DNA of 64,000 bases, taken from Schizophyllum amplum. Its lineage: Eukaryota > Basidiomycota > Agaricomycetes > Agaricales > Schizophyllaceae. Numbering within the stretch: position 1 is the stretch's first letter; every line of letters begins with the position of its first letter. The notes under the pieces are model-generated. The model saw only the letters and a program-made list of their open reading frames with translations, ran no database searches and was not told where the DNA came from. Location: NCBI GenBank assembly GCA_007026445.1, contig VDMD01000008.1, forward strand, positions 124,001 to 188,000. The letters run 5' to 3'. Positions 19,576-31,560 of the stretch are shown here, piece by piece. Both the position numbers and the translations under genes were made by a program.

Positions 19576-20940
19576 TTATATATCGATCACTTGCTCCTCG
19601 CACCAGTTCCAAAACGCTTTGCCCAGTTCGCGATCATCAACACCCTCACCGGGATTGCCAACGCGGGCCCAAGGAATAAGGTACTGACAATATGTACCAA
19701 TAAGCGACTGACCACTAAATGGGGATCACTGAAGACTGCACCTTGCCGTTGAGTTCCTTTCCGCCCATGGTCCCCGCGTACAGCAGCGTGAGCGCTCCAA
19801 AAGGCGTGGGATACAGGATGAACCATTGCTGTACACAAGTCAGATCACCGGACATTGGACATGGCGGAAGCCGTCACTTACGAAAAGCTTGTTGAGCACG
19901 GGGTTCAAGTATCGCTGAAGGTTACTCTGTAGGTTTCCCGGGTTGAGAGCGGTCGAAGTGATCCCTTGATCACCGTATCGGTGCGCAAGTTCGTTCGCGA
20001 GAACGACGTTGCCCTGCGGATAAATTCAGCTCTGGAGAATCCATGGCTCGAGAATCAAGTTCGACGTACGAATTTACTCTGCGAGTAGAGGACTCGCGGG
20101 CTTAATTTACGGCGAGCAGGACCATCCTTGAGGGTGTTGAAGTCGATGGTCTTGACGAAGGTGTGTCCGCTGGAGGATGTGTTCACGATGCGTACGTTCT
20201 CGCCGCTGATCTCTGCAGTGGAGAGGAGAGTGGGTAGAAGCAACTTGGTCAGGTAGAAGTGACCTGTGTGAAGAAGTCAGAAAAAATGGTCCTGACGTGA
20301 GAGGACTACGCACCGAGGACGTTGGTGCCGAAATGGAAGTCGTAGCCTGCATGCATAAACGTAAGTATGTAAATCGCGTGGCAACGCCACAGTGTACGCA
20401 CCGCCGACCGTCACCATGCTGGTGGGGCACATCATGACGCCTCTGCAAGATAGGATTAGTAGAAATTGCATGCGCGAGCCTAAGAACGAACGCGTTGTTG
20501 AACAGCACATGCAGCTGAGTCTCTTGGCTGCGAAGATAGACAGACTTCAGCGATCGTCAACGCGATGCGATACACGATGTACTCGCCTCTGAAACTCCGC
20601 CGCCGCAGCCTTCACCGACTTGAGGTCCTCCAAGTCAATATCGAGAAAGGAAGCCTCCTTCCCGGTCATGTCCTTGAGTTCCTTGATGGCCTTGGAGGCC
20701 CTCTCCGCACTACGCGCGCCGATATAGACCCTCGCATTTTGCTGAAGCAAGGCCTGCAGCGATAGCCTACCGTCAGCATCTACCGTGTCGAAGCTCGCAT
20801 CGAAAACTCACCTTGACAGTTTCCTTCCCGATGCCGCTATTGCCACCGGTGACAATTATGACCTTACCCGAAAGATCGGGTACGTCTGCTACATTGAACG
20901 TGGGTTTGGGTGGATACGCCTCGCTGAAAGCCTGACCCAT
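19576..20940 (-). CDS. short-chain dehydrogenase/reductase, copy A
   Basis: Classical SDR similar to retinol-dehydrogenase/WWOX-like fungal enzymes, an NAD(P)-dependent oxidoreductase of alcohols or carbonyls. ATG at 20940 ([13 protein letters not shown]). Motifs in order: [14 protein letters not shown] (cofactor binding), [29 protein letters not shown] (the NNA motif), VNTSSSGHT and the catalytic YSQSK. Then come [14 protein letters not shown] and a C-terminus ending near WCEEQVIDI with the stop at 19576. At least seven short introns; splice phases match copy B (50211-51553). A TATAAA lies about 75-80 nt upstream in both copies. It converges on NmrA copy A. Substrate unknown. Confidence 0.87.
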
Positions 20941-21015
20941 GTTCGACGTGCAAGAAGAGGAGATTGATGGTGGGGGACAGAACTGCTCTGCTTATCCAGC
21001 TGTAGCATTCGTCCT

Positions 21016-21023
21016 TTTATAAA
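21016..21023 (-). promoter_or_regulatory. TATA element of SDR copy A
   Basis: TTTATAAA, readable on both strands, about 76 nt before the SDR start codon at 20940. The other SDR copy has TATAAA at the same distance (50134-50139), which supports function. Confidence 0.45.
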
Positions 21024-21234
21024 GGATCCGCTGGTTCGTCTAAGATTTGGTTGAATGTGCAGTGTCATTGTCTCCCGAACTGCCGAACGTCGAGTCCGGG
21101 ACATCCCGACGCCGAAACGGGCTGAGCGGGCCAATGAGCAGTCAAGCACGGTTGACGCTGATCAAGGTGGGGTACTCACCTCGACAGCGCGGCAGGGGCA
21201 CCATCTGAGCTTCATACTACCGCGAAGGCCAATA

Positions 21235-21571
21235 CTGTAGCGTTTCGACCGCCAGTTCGCTGGGTGTGACGTGTGACGGTTTGAACTGCCCCATTTCCCA
21301 GTTCACGGGCCCGGCCCGGGTGTGATTAATTTAGAGAAGTTCATTTTTAGGGCTTAAAAGCGCTTTTTGGCGCTTTTTAAGTGGTAAAGCCGGCATAAAA
21401 CAGCCAAATGCACACGTTTTCAAGGTCAAAAGAAAATTTCGGGAAAATAATGTCAAAATTCGAATATTTTTTCCAGTTCGTTGCCATCCGTGACGCATGA
21501 CGGTTGCCCGTTGAGTTCAGTTCAAGGGCCTCCGTGACGCATGACGTGAACTGCCGGTCGAAACGCTACAG
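21235..21571. mobile_element. 337-bp MITE with 24-bp terminal inverted repeats
   Basis: The ends are 24-bp inverted repeats starting CTGTAGCGTTTCGACCG and differing at one position. TA on both sides (21233-21234 and 21572-21573) looks like a target duplication. The interior is AT-rich and non-coding. CGTGACGCATGACG occurs twice near the right end, with a similar motif near the left end. A TA duplication points to the Tc1/mariner (including pogo) superfamily, but no transposase is present to confirm it. It lies between the SDR gene and the 3' end of the transporter gene. Confidence 0.8.
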
Positions 21572-21929
21572 TAGGAGTGAGCGCAGGCCGATTCGGACTT
21601 GAAATGTATACCGCGGTCGAGAATGATACGACAACCAGACGTGTCCATTCATCGAGAGCAGTGACGACATGCGGATAAGACTGTAAGAGAAACCTGAGTA
21701 AGTGAAAGAGGGCAGAGAATGGTTCAAGCTCAAGATGCATCGGATCTTGCCGTGGGATTGTCTGACACGTGCTTTGTCCGACTAGGCTTGGGAGACGGTC
21801 CTCTGTACTTACGAACTTTCGAACCAGGGCTGGCACAAAGTGAGTCTCCGGTGATTCTGTGTCGATGTAAATCGGTTCTCGTATTTTCTGTCTGCACAAT
21901 TCTTATCGTATGCGACAAATGCCGCAAAA

Positions 21930-23767
21930 TCACTGCCGACGGAAAGCCCACATATCTGAGCGCCATCCAAAGACCGCCAGCAAAGCAGCGCCAGCAAAGC
22001 AGGTGCCCGAATATAGGATCATACTCTCGAACCGACCACCGCCCACCGCGAATCCTGTCGCGCCAGACATCGCATGCGTGCCCTTACTCGTCAGAGCAGT
22101 CGCTATGGGCGTGGAGAGAACATTGCGGATGCTGCGGCATAGAGAGAAATATCCGAATAGCGTCGCTGAAAGCCTGTGGTCTTCCTCTACGAGCAGAAAC
22201 GGATGTTCAGTTGGCATTGCAAAACCTAGACGCAGATATGCTGACTTACTTGCGTAAGCCTGCGCGAAGGACGTCCAAAGGCTGCTGAAGCTGGCCGCAA
22301 CGATACCGTAGGCAATGTGCCAAATGCGACGAGACCGGCGAAAGTGCTTCCTAGAATGCCCCAAAGGATGAACGTAGCGAGGCAGGTCGTAACGAGCGAG
22401 GCAAGCGCGAGTGCCCACGCATTGTAGCGGTCAGCGAGATACCCCATGTAAAGGCCGCCGACAACGGATGCACCTGATGAAAATGACATCGGATTCCTTC
22501 CTACTTATATGGCATGTTCGAATACCGTTCAGGACCGCAAGAGCGGTGGCAGACTGCAGTGAGCTCCACGACAGATCTCTGGCAAATGCTAGAATTTATT
22601 ACGCACCAGATGGCTGGACATACTGGGCAGCCACACAATGAGCATAAAGTAGCCAAATCCATGAACAAGGTCCACACTCATGTAGATCCAGAATGACGGG
22701 TTCCGCATGAAGTCATGATTGCTTGCTCGTGGGCCGGGGCCATGCCTCCTGCTGTGAGGAAGACGGCCCTTGTTGAAGGGGAGGACTGGCAGCAGCATAC
22801 CCGCGATGACGACAGAGAATATTCGGAGGGTTTTAGGTGCGCCGTAGGTGGCGATGAGGGGCGGAAATACAAGCGGAAGAATGAGTCCTCCGACAGCGGT
22901 TCCAGCAAAGATGATACCGCTCGCCGTCCCGCGTAGCCGGATGAACCATTCAGACATGAAGAAAATGGTGGGCGTGTAGAGAAGAGTTGCAACAGCGGGT
23001 TGACTCAGAATGAAAGGTCAAACAAAGAGGCATACCACCGCCTATAGCATACAATACACCCTGAAGGGCGACTAGGGAGGTAACCTGGTTTGTTTTGAGG
23101 GTCAGGAATGGCTTCATCGCGTAGCTGATGAGAAGAATACGAACCTTCGTCGTATAGCTTGCAGCAAAGAGGCTCGCTGCACACAGCGCGGCACCCAGCC
23201 CAACCGCAGGTCCTCGCATGCGCGGGTATCTGATGATGAGAGGATAGAGGAGGGGGCCTGCAGGGGAATAAGTAAATCAATGCCTCTCGTATGCAAGAGT
23301 GACTGACCAGAGCAATATCGTATACCAGAAGAAATCGTGCCGATCAGCGGTAGCAGAGATGTCGGGTGTTTCTAAGACGCGTAGGTCGGGTCGTTAAGGT
23401 AGTCTGTTGAGCTCTGATCCGATGAAGCAAGCGGGTACCGGCGCGTCTCTTACTCTCAGAATAAACACCATAGGAGAACGGGAAGCTCCAGACTCGGATG
23501 GCCTCTACCACGAAGGCAGCCACCAACTAGGCCATGTGTTATGGGAAGACCGATATTGAAGAACGATGATGAGCCTACGAGGGACCACGCCCTCCTGCCT
23601 CCGTCTGCAGGTGGTAAAATTGACTCATTCCTGGCTAAGAAGGTTGAATCCACTAAACGACGGTCGGAGGGCGCCGAGTGTCGCTCGCCTGTACTGTCGA
23701 TCGCACTATCGTAGCGCAACGAGGAGCGTATGCTTTCCAACCAGATAAGTTCTCCTTGGTGGGACAT
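21930..23767 (-). CDS. MFS transporter, monocarboxylate type
   Basis: Major facilitator of the monocarboxylate-transporter-like family common in fungi; it should move a small organic acid or related solute across a membrane. Start proposed at ATG 23767 (MSHQGELIW). After a soluble N-terminus comes the family motif PADGGRRAWS, then TM1 (LLVAAFVVEAIRVWSFPFSY). Next are PLIGTISSGI, ALCAASLFAASY, VTSLVALQGVLYAIGG, FFMSEWFIRLRGTASG and VGGLILPLVFPPLIA. A second half follows with YMGYLADRYNAWAL, LFGYFSLCRSIRNVLSTPIA and MSGATGFAVGGGRF, to the stop at 21930. Many short introns were inferred (for example GTTCGT...CAG after SYTTK). Not every exon junction was resolved, so an inactivating change cannot be excluded. 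Next to the SDR gene in the same direction. Confidence 0.75.
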
Positions 23768-24106
23768 GAGAGGAGGCAAGATGTGTAAACTCACATTTTG
23801 ACTCAGATATATGTCGACGTCGCGGCGGCCTGGAAGAATTTGCACGTGTGAGCAAAAGTACGAGGTGCGTATGTTTTCCGTAAACGAAACGTGGTCGCGG
23901 TCGGGGTTGCGATACAGGAACTGCTGTCGATACGTTAACAGCCGAACTGCATCCAAATCACGTACCACTGTCAATTTGCTGCCTGACCGGGTCTGCGGTG
24001 GCGGACGAGCTCAGTAAATCTACATTATCTTTCTCTACCGCTTGAACCTAGTACTACATTATGCCCTTGCCGGCCTACCGGGCAGAACTAATCCCCTTAT
24101 AAAGAC
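23768..24106. other. short intergenic stretch
   Basis: Holds the transporter promoter and the end of the OSH-like gene. No distinct element recognised. Confidence 0.4.
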
Positions 24107-27100
24107 TTATGACGATAAAGACTCCGGCTCCTCGATGAATATCTGATCCACATCCTTCCACTGCGTCTTCTCCCTCCCGCCCTCCTTCCAGCACCGCTCC
24201 CGCTCCAGCCAGTACTCCAACTTCCCGTCCACCCTCGCCGGCACCCACACCCGCTCGCCCGTGTCCCCGTCCGTCTCCGCTCGGAACCACCTGGGCGCAT
24301 GCGTGGGCATCCTCCCCTCCTCCCTCTCGCGCCGTATCTGGCGCTGCTTCTCCTCCTGCGCGATCTTCAAATCATTCGCGAGCTCCCACTTCCCGAGCTC
24401 GAACGCGCGCTGGTCGGGCCGCAGCCGACAGTCCGTCGTGCAGACGTACGGCTTGAGGTTCGGCGGGCAGTCGTTGAGTGTGATCGCGTACGGTGTGAGG
24501 TTGAAGGGCGACTTGGCAGGCTTCTCCGAGTTGCGCCATAGGAGAAGATATTCAGGCGAGGCGGACGGGGAGCCGGGGCCGCTAATGCTCATATCGGGAT
24601 GTATGTGCCCACCGCCTGCGGAGGCGAGGCGCGCGATGAGTTGCGAGTTCCAGCGCCCAGCGATCTCGTAGACGAGCCGCCCTGAGGCATCCAGCACTTT
24701 GCCCGCAATCTCGTACGCATCCCGGCCGCGCCATCCGCGAGGTTTGAACGTCAGGATGCATTGTTCGCCCGTCCGATGGTTCGTAATCTGTCGGCAGTCC
24801 GGTGCTCAGCACAAGGCGGGTTGAAGAAGCAGGTACGTACCACCATATCGCCGTAGTGGTCGATCGTCGGCTGAGCGAGGATGAACCCCGACACGTTCGT
24901 CGTGACCTTCTTCCAGCTGTAATGCTCCACGACCTTGCCCTTGTACTGAGACTTGGGGTAGTCCGGCGCCCACTCCTCCGGCAGCATCAGCTCCGCGTGC
25001 GCAACTCCCGTAGGTCGAATCTCAAACGATTTGCCCATGAACTTGTTCTTCGCATCAACCTACTCAAACGGTCCTGTCAATAGCCGACCATGACGCATTC
25101 TGAAGAATGGCTTACCTCTCCATAGTAGTGCCACAGGGGCGACTCTGCCCAGCATGCAGATATGGGCGGATGATGGCTGACTTGCTCGGACACGTAGCGG
25201 TACTCCTTGTCGAAGCTGACGTACTCGAACGTCTCGCTGAGCATTGGGTTGAACGGTTTCGCGATTCGCCCGATCGTCGACGAGTAGTTCGACATGCCGA
25301 ACGCCGCGACATACGCGATGCGGCGCAGTGAGTCCGGGTCCTTCGCCGCTACATCCACTACGCAGACCGTTAGCCACCCTCTCCAGCGCACCGCGCGCAA
25401 CTCGTGTACTCACAGCACTCCGAGAACTCCATATCCTCCGCCATGCGCTGCAGCATGCTCGTCGGCTCGTTGAACGACACCGGGAAGCTAATCTTCGTCA
25501 GATCCTTCCCAATGCTGTTCTTCAGCACGCTCCACAAGCTAACACTCGGACGGTTGTCCGCGTCCAACGGCAGCTGCGAGCGCAAGTGCCGGTACGCTTC
25601 ATAAGGTTGCACATCGTACTTAGGCTCCAACTCCTTCTCGTCGTGCATCGGATTCGTCAGCGGCTTTGGAACCTCGAGGTTAGGCAGCGCGTTCGCGTCG
25701 ATAGCGTCAAAGAACTCGTCCTCCTCGTCCGTGTCGAACATTTCTTCGTCGTCACCCATGGCGCCGGGCGAAAGTGTCTGCCTGGGCGTCAACGTCTGCT
25801 GTGTCGAGCGCCGTGGCGTCAGCACCGGCCGCTCCTCATCCTCGGCCTTGTTGGCATTCGGAGTAAGCGTCGTCACCGGCGGCGAGAACGCATCCGTGAG
25901 CGGCGTGCGGCTCTCCTGCGAGGCAGACAGGGCCCGCGGGCGCAGGGTAAGCGTCCTGATTGTGCCCATCGCATCCGGGTCAAAGAACCGACTGCCGCGC
26001 TTCCGGCTCCGCGTGCGCAGCTCGCGCTCCAGCTCCTCGCCCTCCCGCACCACCGTCGCCAGGCTCTCCTCCCACACTGTTGCACGGCTGCGCTCGCGCG
26101 CAAGCTGCCTGCGCCACCAGTCGTCGCGCTCCTTGGCCATGCCGACGTGGTCCCCGACGAGCTTTTGCGCCGAGCGCAGGGCTTCCCTGAGTGCGGCCTT
26201 GAGCTCGTGCGCGCGCGGCGGTGCGTCAGATGGGATGTCGAGGTTAGCGAGCAGCTGGACGGTTAGGTCGAGCTGCGCGGCGGCAGAATTTCCTTGCAGT
26301 TCAAACGTGTCTTCATGCGGGGCCCGATCGCGCCGCGAATCTGAGTCGGACTCCGACCCTTCATCCTCCTCTTCGCGCCGGTCCTCGTCAGGCCGTGGAC
26401 TAGCACCTGCGTCACTGACGTCGTCGCGCGCGCCCTTATCTTCCAGGTGCGAGCTCGAGGAGGCGGAGTGATGTGTCTTGCTCGACCCGCGCCTGAGCAT
26501 CGAGAGGCTGGTGACGCTACCACGCACGGACTTTGCAGGGGATATCGAGCCCTGTTCGCTGAGGGACTCGACGCTGTGCATGCTGCTATCGTCGCGCTTG
26601 TACCATTCGATGCTTTGGTTGATACCCTGTATCCAGCGGTGCGCTTCGACGGGGTGATTGGCCTTCATGTACCACTTCTGTACGCCAGAGTGATGGCCCT
26701 TCGACGGCGTGGAGTGGACTTCGAAGCGCAGCTTGTCGACGCCGGGCGTGGCTTTCAAGACGGCGGTCTTCATAGATATGGAGCCGCGGCTCGCGATTGT
26801 TTCATCCTCTTGGTGTCGGTAGTCTATCGCGCGGATTAGATGACGCATTACAATGAATGTTTCACGTACATGATAAAACACCGTCCTTGAGGACAAACCA
26901 GCGCGGGTTGTAGCCCTTTGCGACATTGGTGTACTTGTTCAGGTAGCCCTGCAGCGTCGGCGGCTGGGAAGACGCGATCGGGCTCTGAATCAAGGTCGTG
27001 TCCTGGTTGGCATCTAGGAATAGATAAGTGAGGCACGCGACGTCACCGCACCGACTTACACTGCCGCAGGAAGACACGAACTTTGTCGTCCTTGCCTGTG

Positions 27101-27980
27101 CCTTCGTACGCCATCTTGCCTTTGCGATTGCGAACGAATACGTCTGCGCCTGCGCGGACAGCGAGCTCGATCAACCTGAGATCGCGTCGCTTGGCGGCTT
27201 CGTGCAGAAGAGAGTTGCCGGTGTCGTCGTCCAGGTAGGAGAGATTGACGAACTTGATGCGCGGCGAGTCGAGGAGATCGATGAGGGCTTGCGGAGGCGG
27301 TGCATCGTTTGAAGAGAGTATGTACGAATGGAGCAGGGATCTGTAGTGCGCGTTGAGGAAGGATCGGGAGTCTGCAGGATAGTTAGGTCGCAACTACGTA
27401 GTGCTAATGACAAACGAACCATCGATGGCCCGAACCACAGCCTTTCCCCGCGCAACGTCCCTGCAGTTCCGCCCTTGGGCATCGAGCACGGTGTCGTCAA
27501 CGTTTTCTTGTTCGAGAAGCAAGTTAACGATGTCCGCCCGGCCTAGGGATGCGGCGAGATGCAGGGGAGTCGTGCCGGATCCCGGGGGATGCACGCCATT
27601 CGGCGAGATGGCGCGATGCGAGAGCAGCAGACCGACTGTCTCCACTGGATGCTTGTCAGTCATACAGCCCATCGTATCTGGTCATACCACGCACCCGACG
27701 CGCATCGCACTGCAAGATGCAGAGCGGCCGCCCCCGTATCAAAGTCGCTGTCCTTCTCCGCAGACTTTCTCCTGTCCTTGCCGATCTCTGCAAGGAAGGG
27801 GTGGATGAGGGCGGGGTCGCCGCTCCGGATAGCGGACAAGAGCTTGACTTGATACAGTGGTTCCGATGTGTCTGCGCCACGCTATCAGAGACTCCGTGTC
27901 GTGTTCAGGCAGAGCTACGCACTGGATTCTGAGCTCATTGAGCTGGCAGAGGTGGGCTTGGAAGAGCTGGGGGACGCCAT
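24107..27980 (-). CDS. oxysterol-binding protein with ankyrin repeats and PH domain (OSH1/OSH2-like)
   Basis: Lipid-transfer protein that moves sterol, and usually PI4P in exchange, between membranes at contact sites. ATG at 27980 ([15 protein letters not shown]). Domains in order: ankyrin repeats ([52 protein letters not shown]), then a PH domain ([20 protein letters not shown] to [16 protein letters not shown]). A long acidic, serine-rich linker follows. The ORD has the family fingerprint EQVSHHPP near 25180, plus LSETFEYV and the C-terminal [17 protein letters not shown] and [13 protein letters not shown]. Roughly 1,150 residues with several short introns. The ankyrin-PH-ORD order matches yeast Osh1/Osh2. 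An FFAT motif in the linker was not located with certainty. Assignment is firm; exact junctions are inferred. Confidence 0.93.
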
Positions 27981-28586
27981 GTTTGTTTGTCCTTGGAGGG
28001 ACCGCGTTACTTGGTCGCGAACGGGCTAGAATGCACTACCGCGTCCAGCACTTGCTTCGTTTATTAAATGAGGATGCTGATGAAGAGGACAAGAGGTATG
28101 GAGAGGATAAGAGGTTTATAGACAATGCCCAGATGAAGGCGAAAGACAAGAACAATGGAAAGAAAACAAAGACCGTTCAATTGATATCTGTTGACACCGT
28201 GACGTCAGCGTCTATTGTACTTCCAGATCTCTCACTGTCAGGGTCAAAACCTCACTAATCATCGCTCGGCAGCAGCGAGATAGATATATGGAATAAGGTT
28301 CTCTAAATACTTCGTTTAAGCATAAGAGAACACACATACATGCGGCAAGGCAACGAGAGAACAAGGAATGTGGAGACCGCCATGCGATACTTATAGATAC
28401 AGCGAGGACGCAGATGTGGGAGGTCCAGGTGGGCTGGTTATAGCGGGAACAGAAGGAGTGTGGTAATGCTACAGGGTCATGATGAAATCGTGCAGCAGAA
28501 ACGAGACTCGGAGCACGGGTATCAGAAGCAGCGACATCCAGTCAGCTCGAGCACTGTCAAGCGAATTCGAGCGACATCAAGTCAGC
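27981..28586. other. intergenic, with a duplicated 18-nt motif
   Basis: About 600 nt between two minus-strand genes: the promoter of the OSH-like gene and the 3' region of the next. GCGACATC(C/A)AGTCAGCTC occurs twice, near 28531 and 28571, with a GAGC-rich spacer. No gene recognised. Confidence 0.4.
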
Positions 28587-31369
28587 TCAAAAAAGGGTCG
28601 CGCCCTCGCGAAGTCGCTTGCCGACCTGTTCAGGCTCACCAGCAGCTTCGCGCTTGCGCTTGAGGTAGGTCTGCACCGAAATGCGGCGCGGACCCTTGTC
28701 AGTACCCGAAATGGGTGTCGTGGCCGACGTTGCTGCAGTGGGGACCGCATCCTCAGGCTGAGAAGCGTTAACCGCATCCTGAGGTTGAGAAGCATGAACC
28801 GCATCATGGAAATCGTGGACAGCATCTTGGAAAGCGGGTGGTCCATCAGCCTGAATGATATTCTGGATATTGTTGGGCACCAGGTGAGGTGCGAATTGGG
28901 TGGCGGATGCTGGAGGTTGAAGAAGTTCGGGAGAGGAGAGCGACAGAGCTCTGTCATGTTGTTCCTCGTCAGCGGCGGGAGTCGGAGTCTGTTCAACACG
29001 TAGAAGCCGTCCGTCCTGTACACAATCAGCAGGCCAAATCGGAAGCGAAGCGCTAGATGCGCCTGACGCAACACAAAGCGTGTCGTCGTGGACACTTGCG
29101 GAAAGAGAGGTCCGCAGAGGCGGATGTCCACTATCTTCGATAGACACAGACACCGCTCCCGTTAGGTGCGCTTCCACATCCAAAACCCTCCCTGCTAGCC
29201 CACGCATCACCTTCCTCCGCTGCTCCTCCTCCTCCACCACCCCCACCATGATCGCAAACACCTCCGCTCTGGCCCCGGCCTCGCTCGCGGCGTCCGCCTC
29301 CGCGGCCCGCACGGCGCGCTTCTGCTGCTCGCACGCGTCCTTGCGTGCGCGGGCTTGGTTTTGGGCGAGGCGACGGACGGCTACTTCGTGGCGGCCACAT
29401 TTACGTTTGCGTTCGGGTCGAGGGCGGTCTTCGTCGGAGGCGGTGGGCTGCTCGGGCGGGTCGAGTAGTCCGCGACATTGGAGATGTGCCTGGATTATGT
29501 CTCGTCTGCGTTTGGACCGAGGGGAGGGTGGGCAGTCTTCGTCGAGGGGGACGCCGTGGTCTTCGTGGTCTTCGTGGTCTTCGTCGAAAGTCGAGGTAGG
29601 GTCTGATAACTGAAATGCAGATGTCGAAGACGTGTTCGACGTCGTGGGACAGCCGACTGGCGGAGAGGCGACGGCCTCAGGCAATCTAGTATCGGCTGAC
29701 CCGAGAGACACTGCGGTTTCGACCGACAAAGAGGTCGCAGACTCAAAAGTTTCGACTTGGGTCTGCCCGAACTGACCCTCGTCACATTTCCCGAGCTGAC
29801 CCTCTTCACGTTGTCCGACCAGCCCCTCGTCACGCTGTCCGAGCAGGCCCTCGTGATACCGCCCGACCAGCCCATTGCCATGCTGCCCAAACTGCCCGTT
29901 GACGCGCCGCGCCAGCTTGCTCGCCTTCGGTATCCTCGGGCGCCTATCCTCGACGAAGTTGTTGAAGACTTGTATAGAGGGACCCAGCACGGAGGGATCG
30001 CTTACGAGGAAGCGTGGATCGGGCTCGTAGTCGGGCGGAAGAGCAAGTGGACCTTGAAAACCCGCATCACTATCACTATCGGTGGCTTGAGAGGCCTTGA
30101 CATTCGAAGGAGCTGGGCCGGCGTCGTCGGATTTCACCACATCTTTCGGCGGCGGCGGTGGCGGCGAGAGACCCCTCGAGGTAACCTCTTGATCCGTTGA
30201 CCCTGGTGTCGAATATTCCAACGACATGACCGACGGCAGGCAAGGCGGCGGCGGCTTGACCCAAAGACACTCTATTTCCTCGTCGTGATCTTCAGAGCGT
30301 CTAACTGGATGATCGTCTCTCGCAGCCAGCCTGGCGATGGGGATGGTGGCCTGCTCGGGAGAGGCGGGGTATGCCAGTATCCATGTGAGATCGTCGTCAG
30401 ATCCATCGTCCAGGTCGCCTACGACTAGTTCGTCGGGTACGGGGAGAAAAGGTGGCATTACAGCGAGCGCAGGGACTTCAGGGCTAGATGGCGATCCGGG
30501 AGACAAGCCGTGACCAGCAGTGGAAGCGGCATCGTGGGTCTGCTGGCGAGAAATGGATTGGGATGAGAGCATGTTGGGGATATGACTATTCAGCGCATCC
30601 ACGGCTTTCCGGAAGCGTCGTGGAACGTCGAAGACCTATGCAAAAGCTATCAGAATCTGATACGCGAAGGAGGGGTAGGTAACGTACCTGCTCGGGATCG
30701 TTCTCTCGCGCGGACTGCTTCTCAGTCATCATATGAGCAGCCATAGGCGAGCGCCATATATCCTGGTCCGCAGCGGAATTGAGAAGGAAGGAAAGTCTGC
30801 CTTTCTTGGCGATTGTACGCTCGGTGTGGTGCTCGTCTCCATCGCGCGCAACGGCGCCCTCTGCCGCTACGCCCCAGTTGATCTGGTCGAAGACGGGCGG
30901 ACACGGCGCAACCGTATCGATGCTCGCAAGCACCGGCGGACCCGCGAATGAGGCGCGATGGCGGTTGGGCTCCCCGCGACGCCGCGAATGCGTGATCGAA
31001 CGGCGTTTACGCTGTGCTGAATGCCAGGTCGTCTGTGACCTTCTGCGAGGCGGGGGTTGTAGTTCGGGCGACTTGGCGTGCTCCGGACGAGCGGTCATGG
31101 GCGCGAAAGGGATGGAGTCCTGTCGATTGGGGGAGGAGGACCGCGGTCGCTTGACGCCTGAGTTCCGCAAGGGATTAGGATGGGCAGGGGCGCTGCTAAC
31201 TGTACATTTCGAGGCCGCGCGGAAGATGAAGGGGTATGGGCGTCCACGAGGACCTGAGGTACTGTCAGCGAACGGTCGCGAGGGGACAGTCCTACGTTGA
31301 CGCACCTGCTGCTCGCACTTCCTTCCCTCTTGGTCCAATATGAGGCGCAATGCGGGCACGGTCGGGCAT
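28587..31369 (-). CDS. unrecognised basic, repeat-containing protein, probably nuclear
   Basis: At least three exons. ATG at 31369 (MPDRARIAPHIGPRGKEV) splices to GPRGRPYPFIFRAAS; that exon contains KRPRSSSPNRQ and RRRSQTTWHSAQRKRRS, strong nuclear-localisation candidates. It ends ENDPEQ and joins VFDVPRRFRKAVDALNSHIP. The large last exon is acidic/proline-rich. It carries a five-unit repeat of the type GLVGQRDE at about 29761-29902, a basic helical region (ERKRKCGRHEVAVRRLAQ, then acid/arginine-rich helix with MVGVVEEEEQRRKVMRGL), ASQPEDAV repeats, and a lysine/arginine C-terminus (TYLKRKREAAGEP). About 900 residues. A chromatin or transcription role is only a guess from composition. Confidence 0.55.
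29761..29902 (-). repeat. 24-nt tandem repeat coding GL(V/L)GQR(D/E)E-like units
   Basis: About five imperfect 24-nt units in frame within the unrecognised gene 28587-31369. Units vary at the third and charged positions (GQFGQHGN, GLVGRYHE, GLLGQRDE, GLVGQREE, GQLGKCDE). Confidence 0.75.
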
Positions 31370-31550
31370 CTGCTCGACAATCAGATGTTCGTTCTCGACT
31401 GGACGAGGGGGGGCTCACGATGCAGTCAAGGACGTATTGCGTCCTGGAGTGTCTTCAAAAGCGAGTGATCTACCAAGGGAATGAGATGAATCGCGTGCCA
31501 CAAAGATGAAAGGGAGGGATCAATGCAGTGTTGCAAGACAACTTCAGTCC

Positions 31551-31560
31551 TTTATATAAG
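31551..31560 (-). promoter_or_regulatory. TATA-like element upstream of the 28587-31369 gene
   Basis: TTTATATAAG lies about 185 nt upstream of the proposed ATG. The distance leaves room for a 5' leader or a further small exon. Confidence 0.3.

Noticed and set aside
27043..27500. Plus-strand frames over the ankyrin part of the OSH-like gene
   Set aside because: They overlap well-defined ankyrin and PH exons on the minus strand and have no family features of their own.
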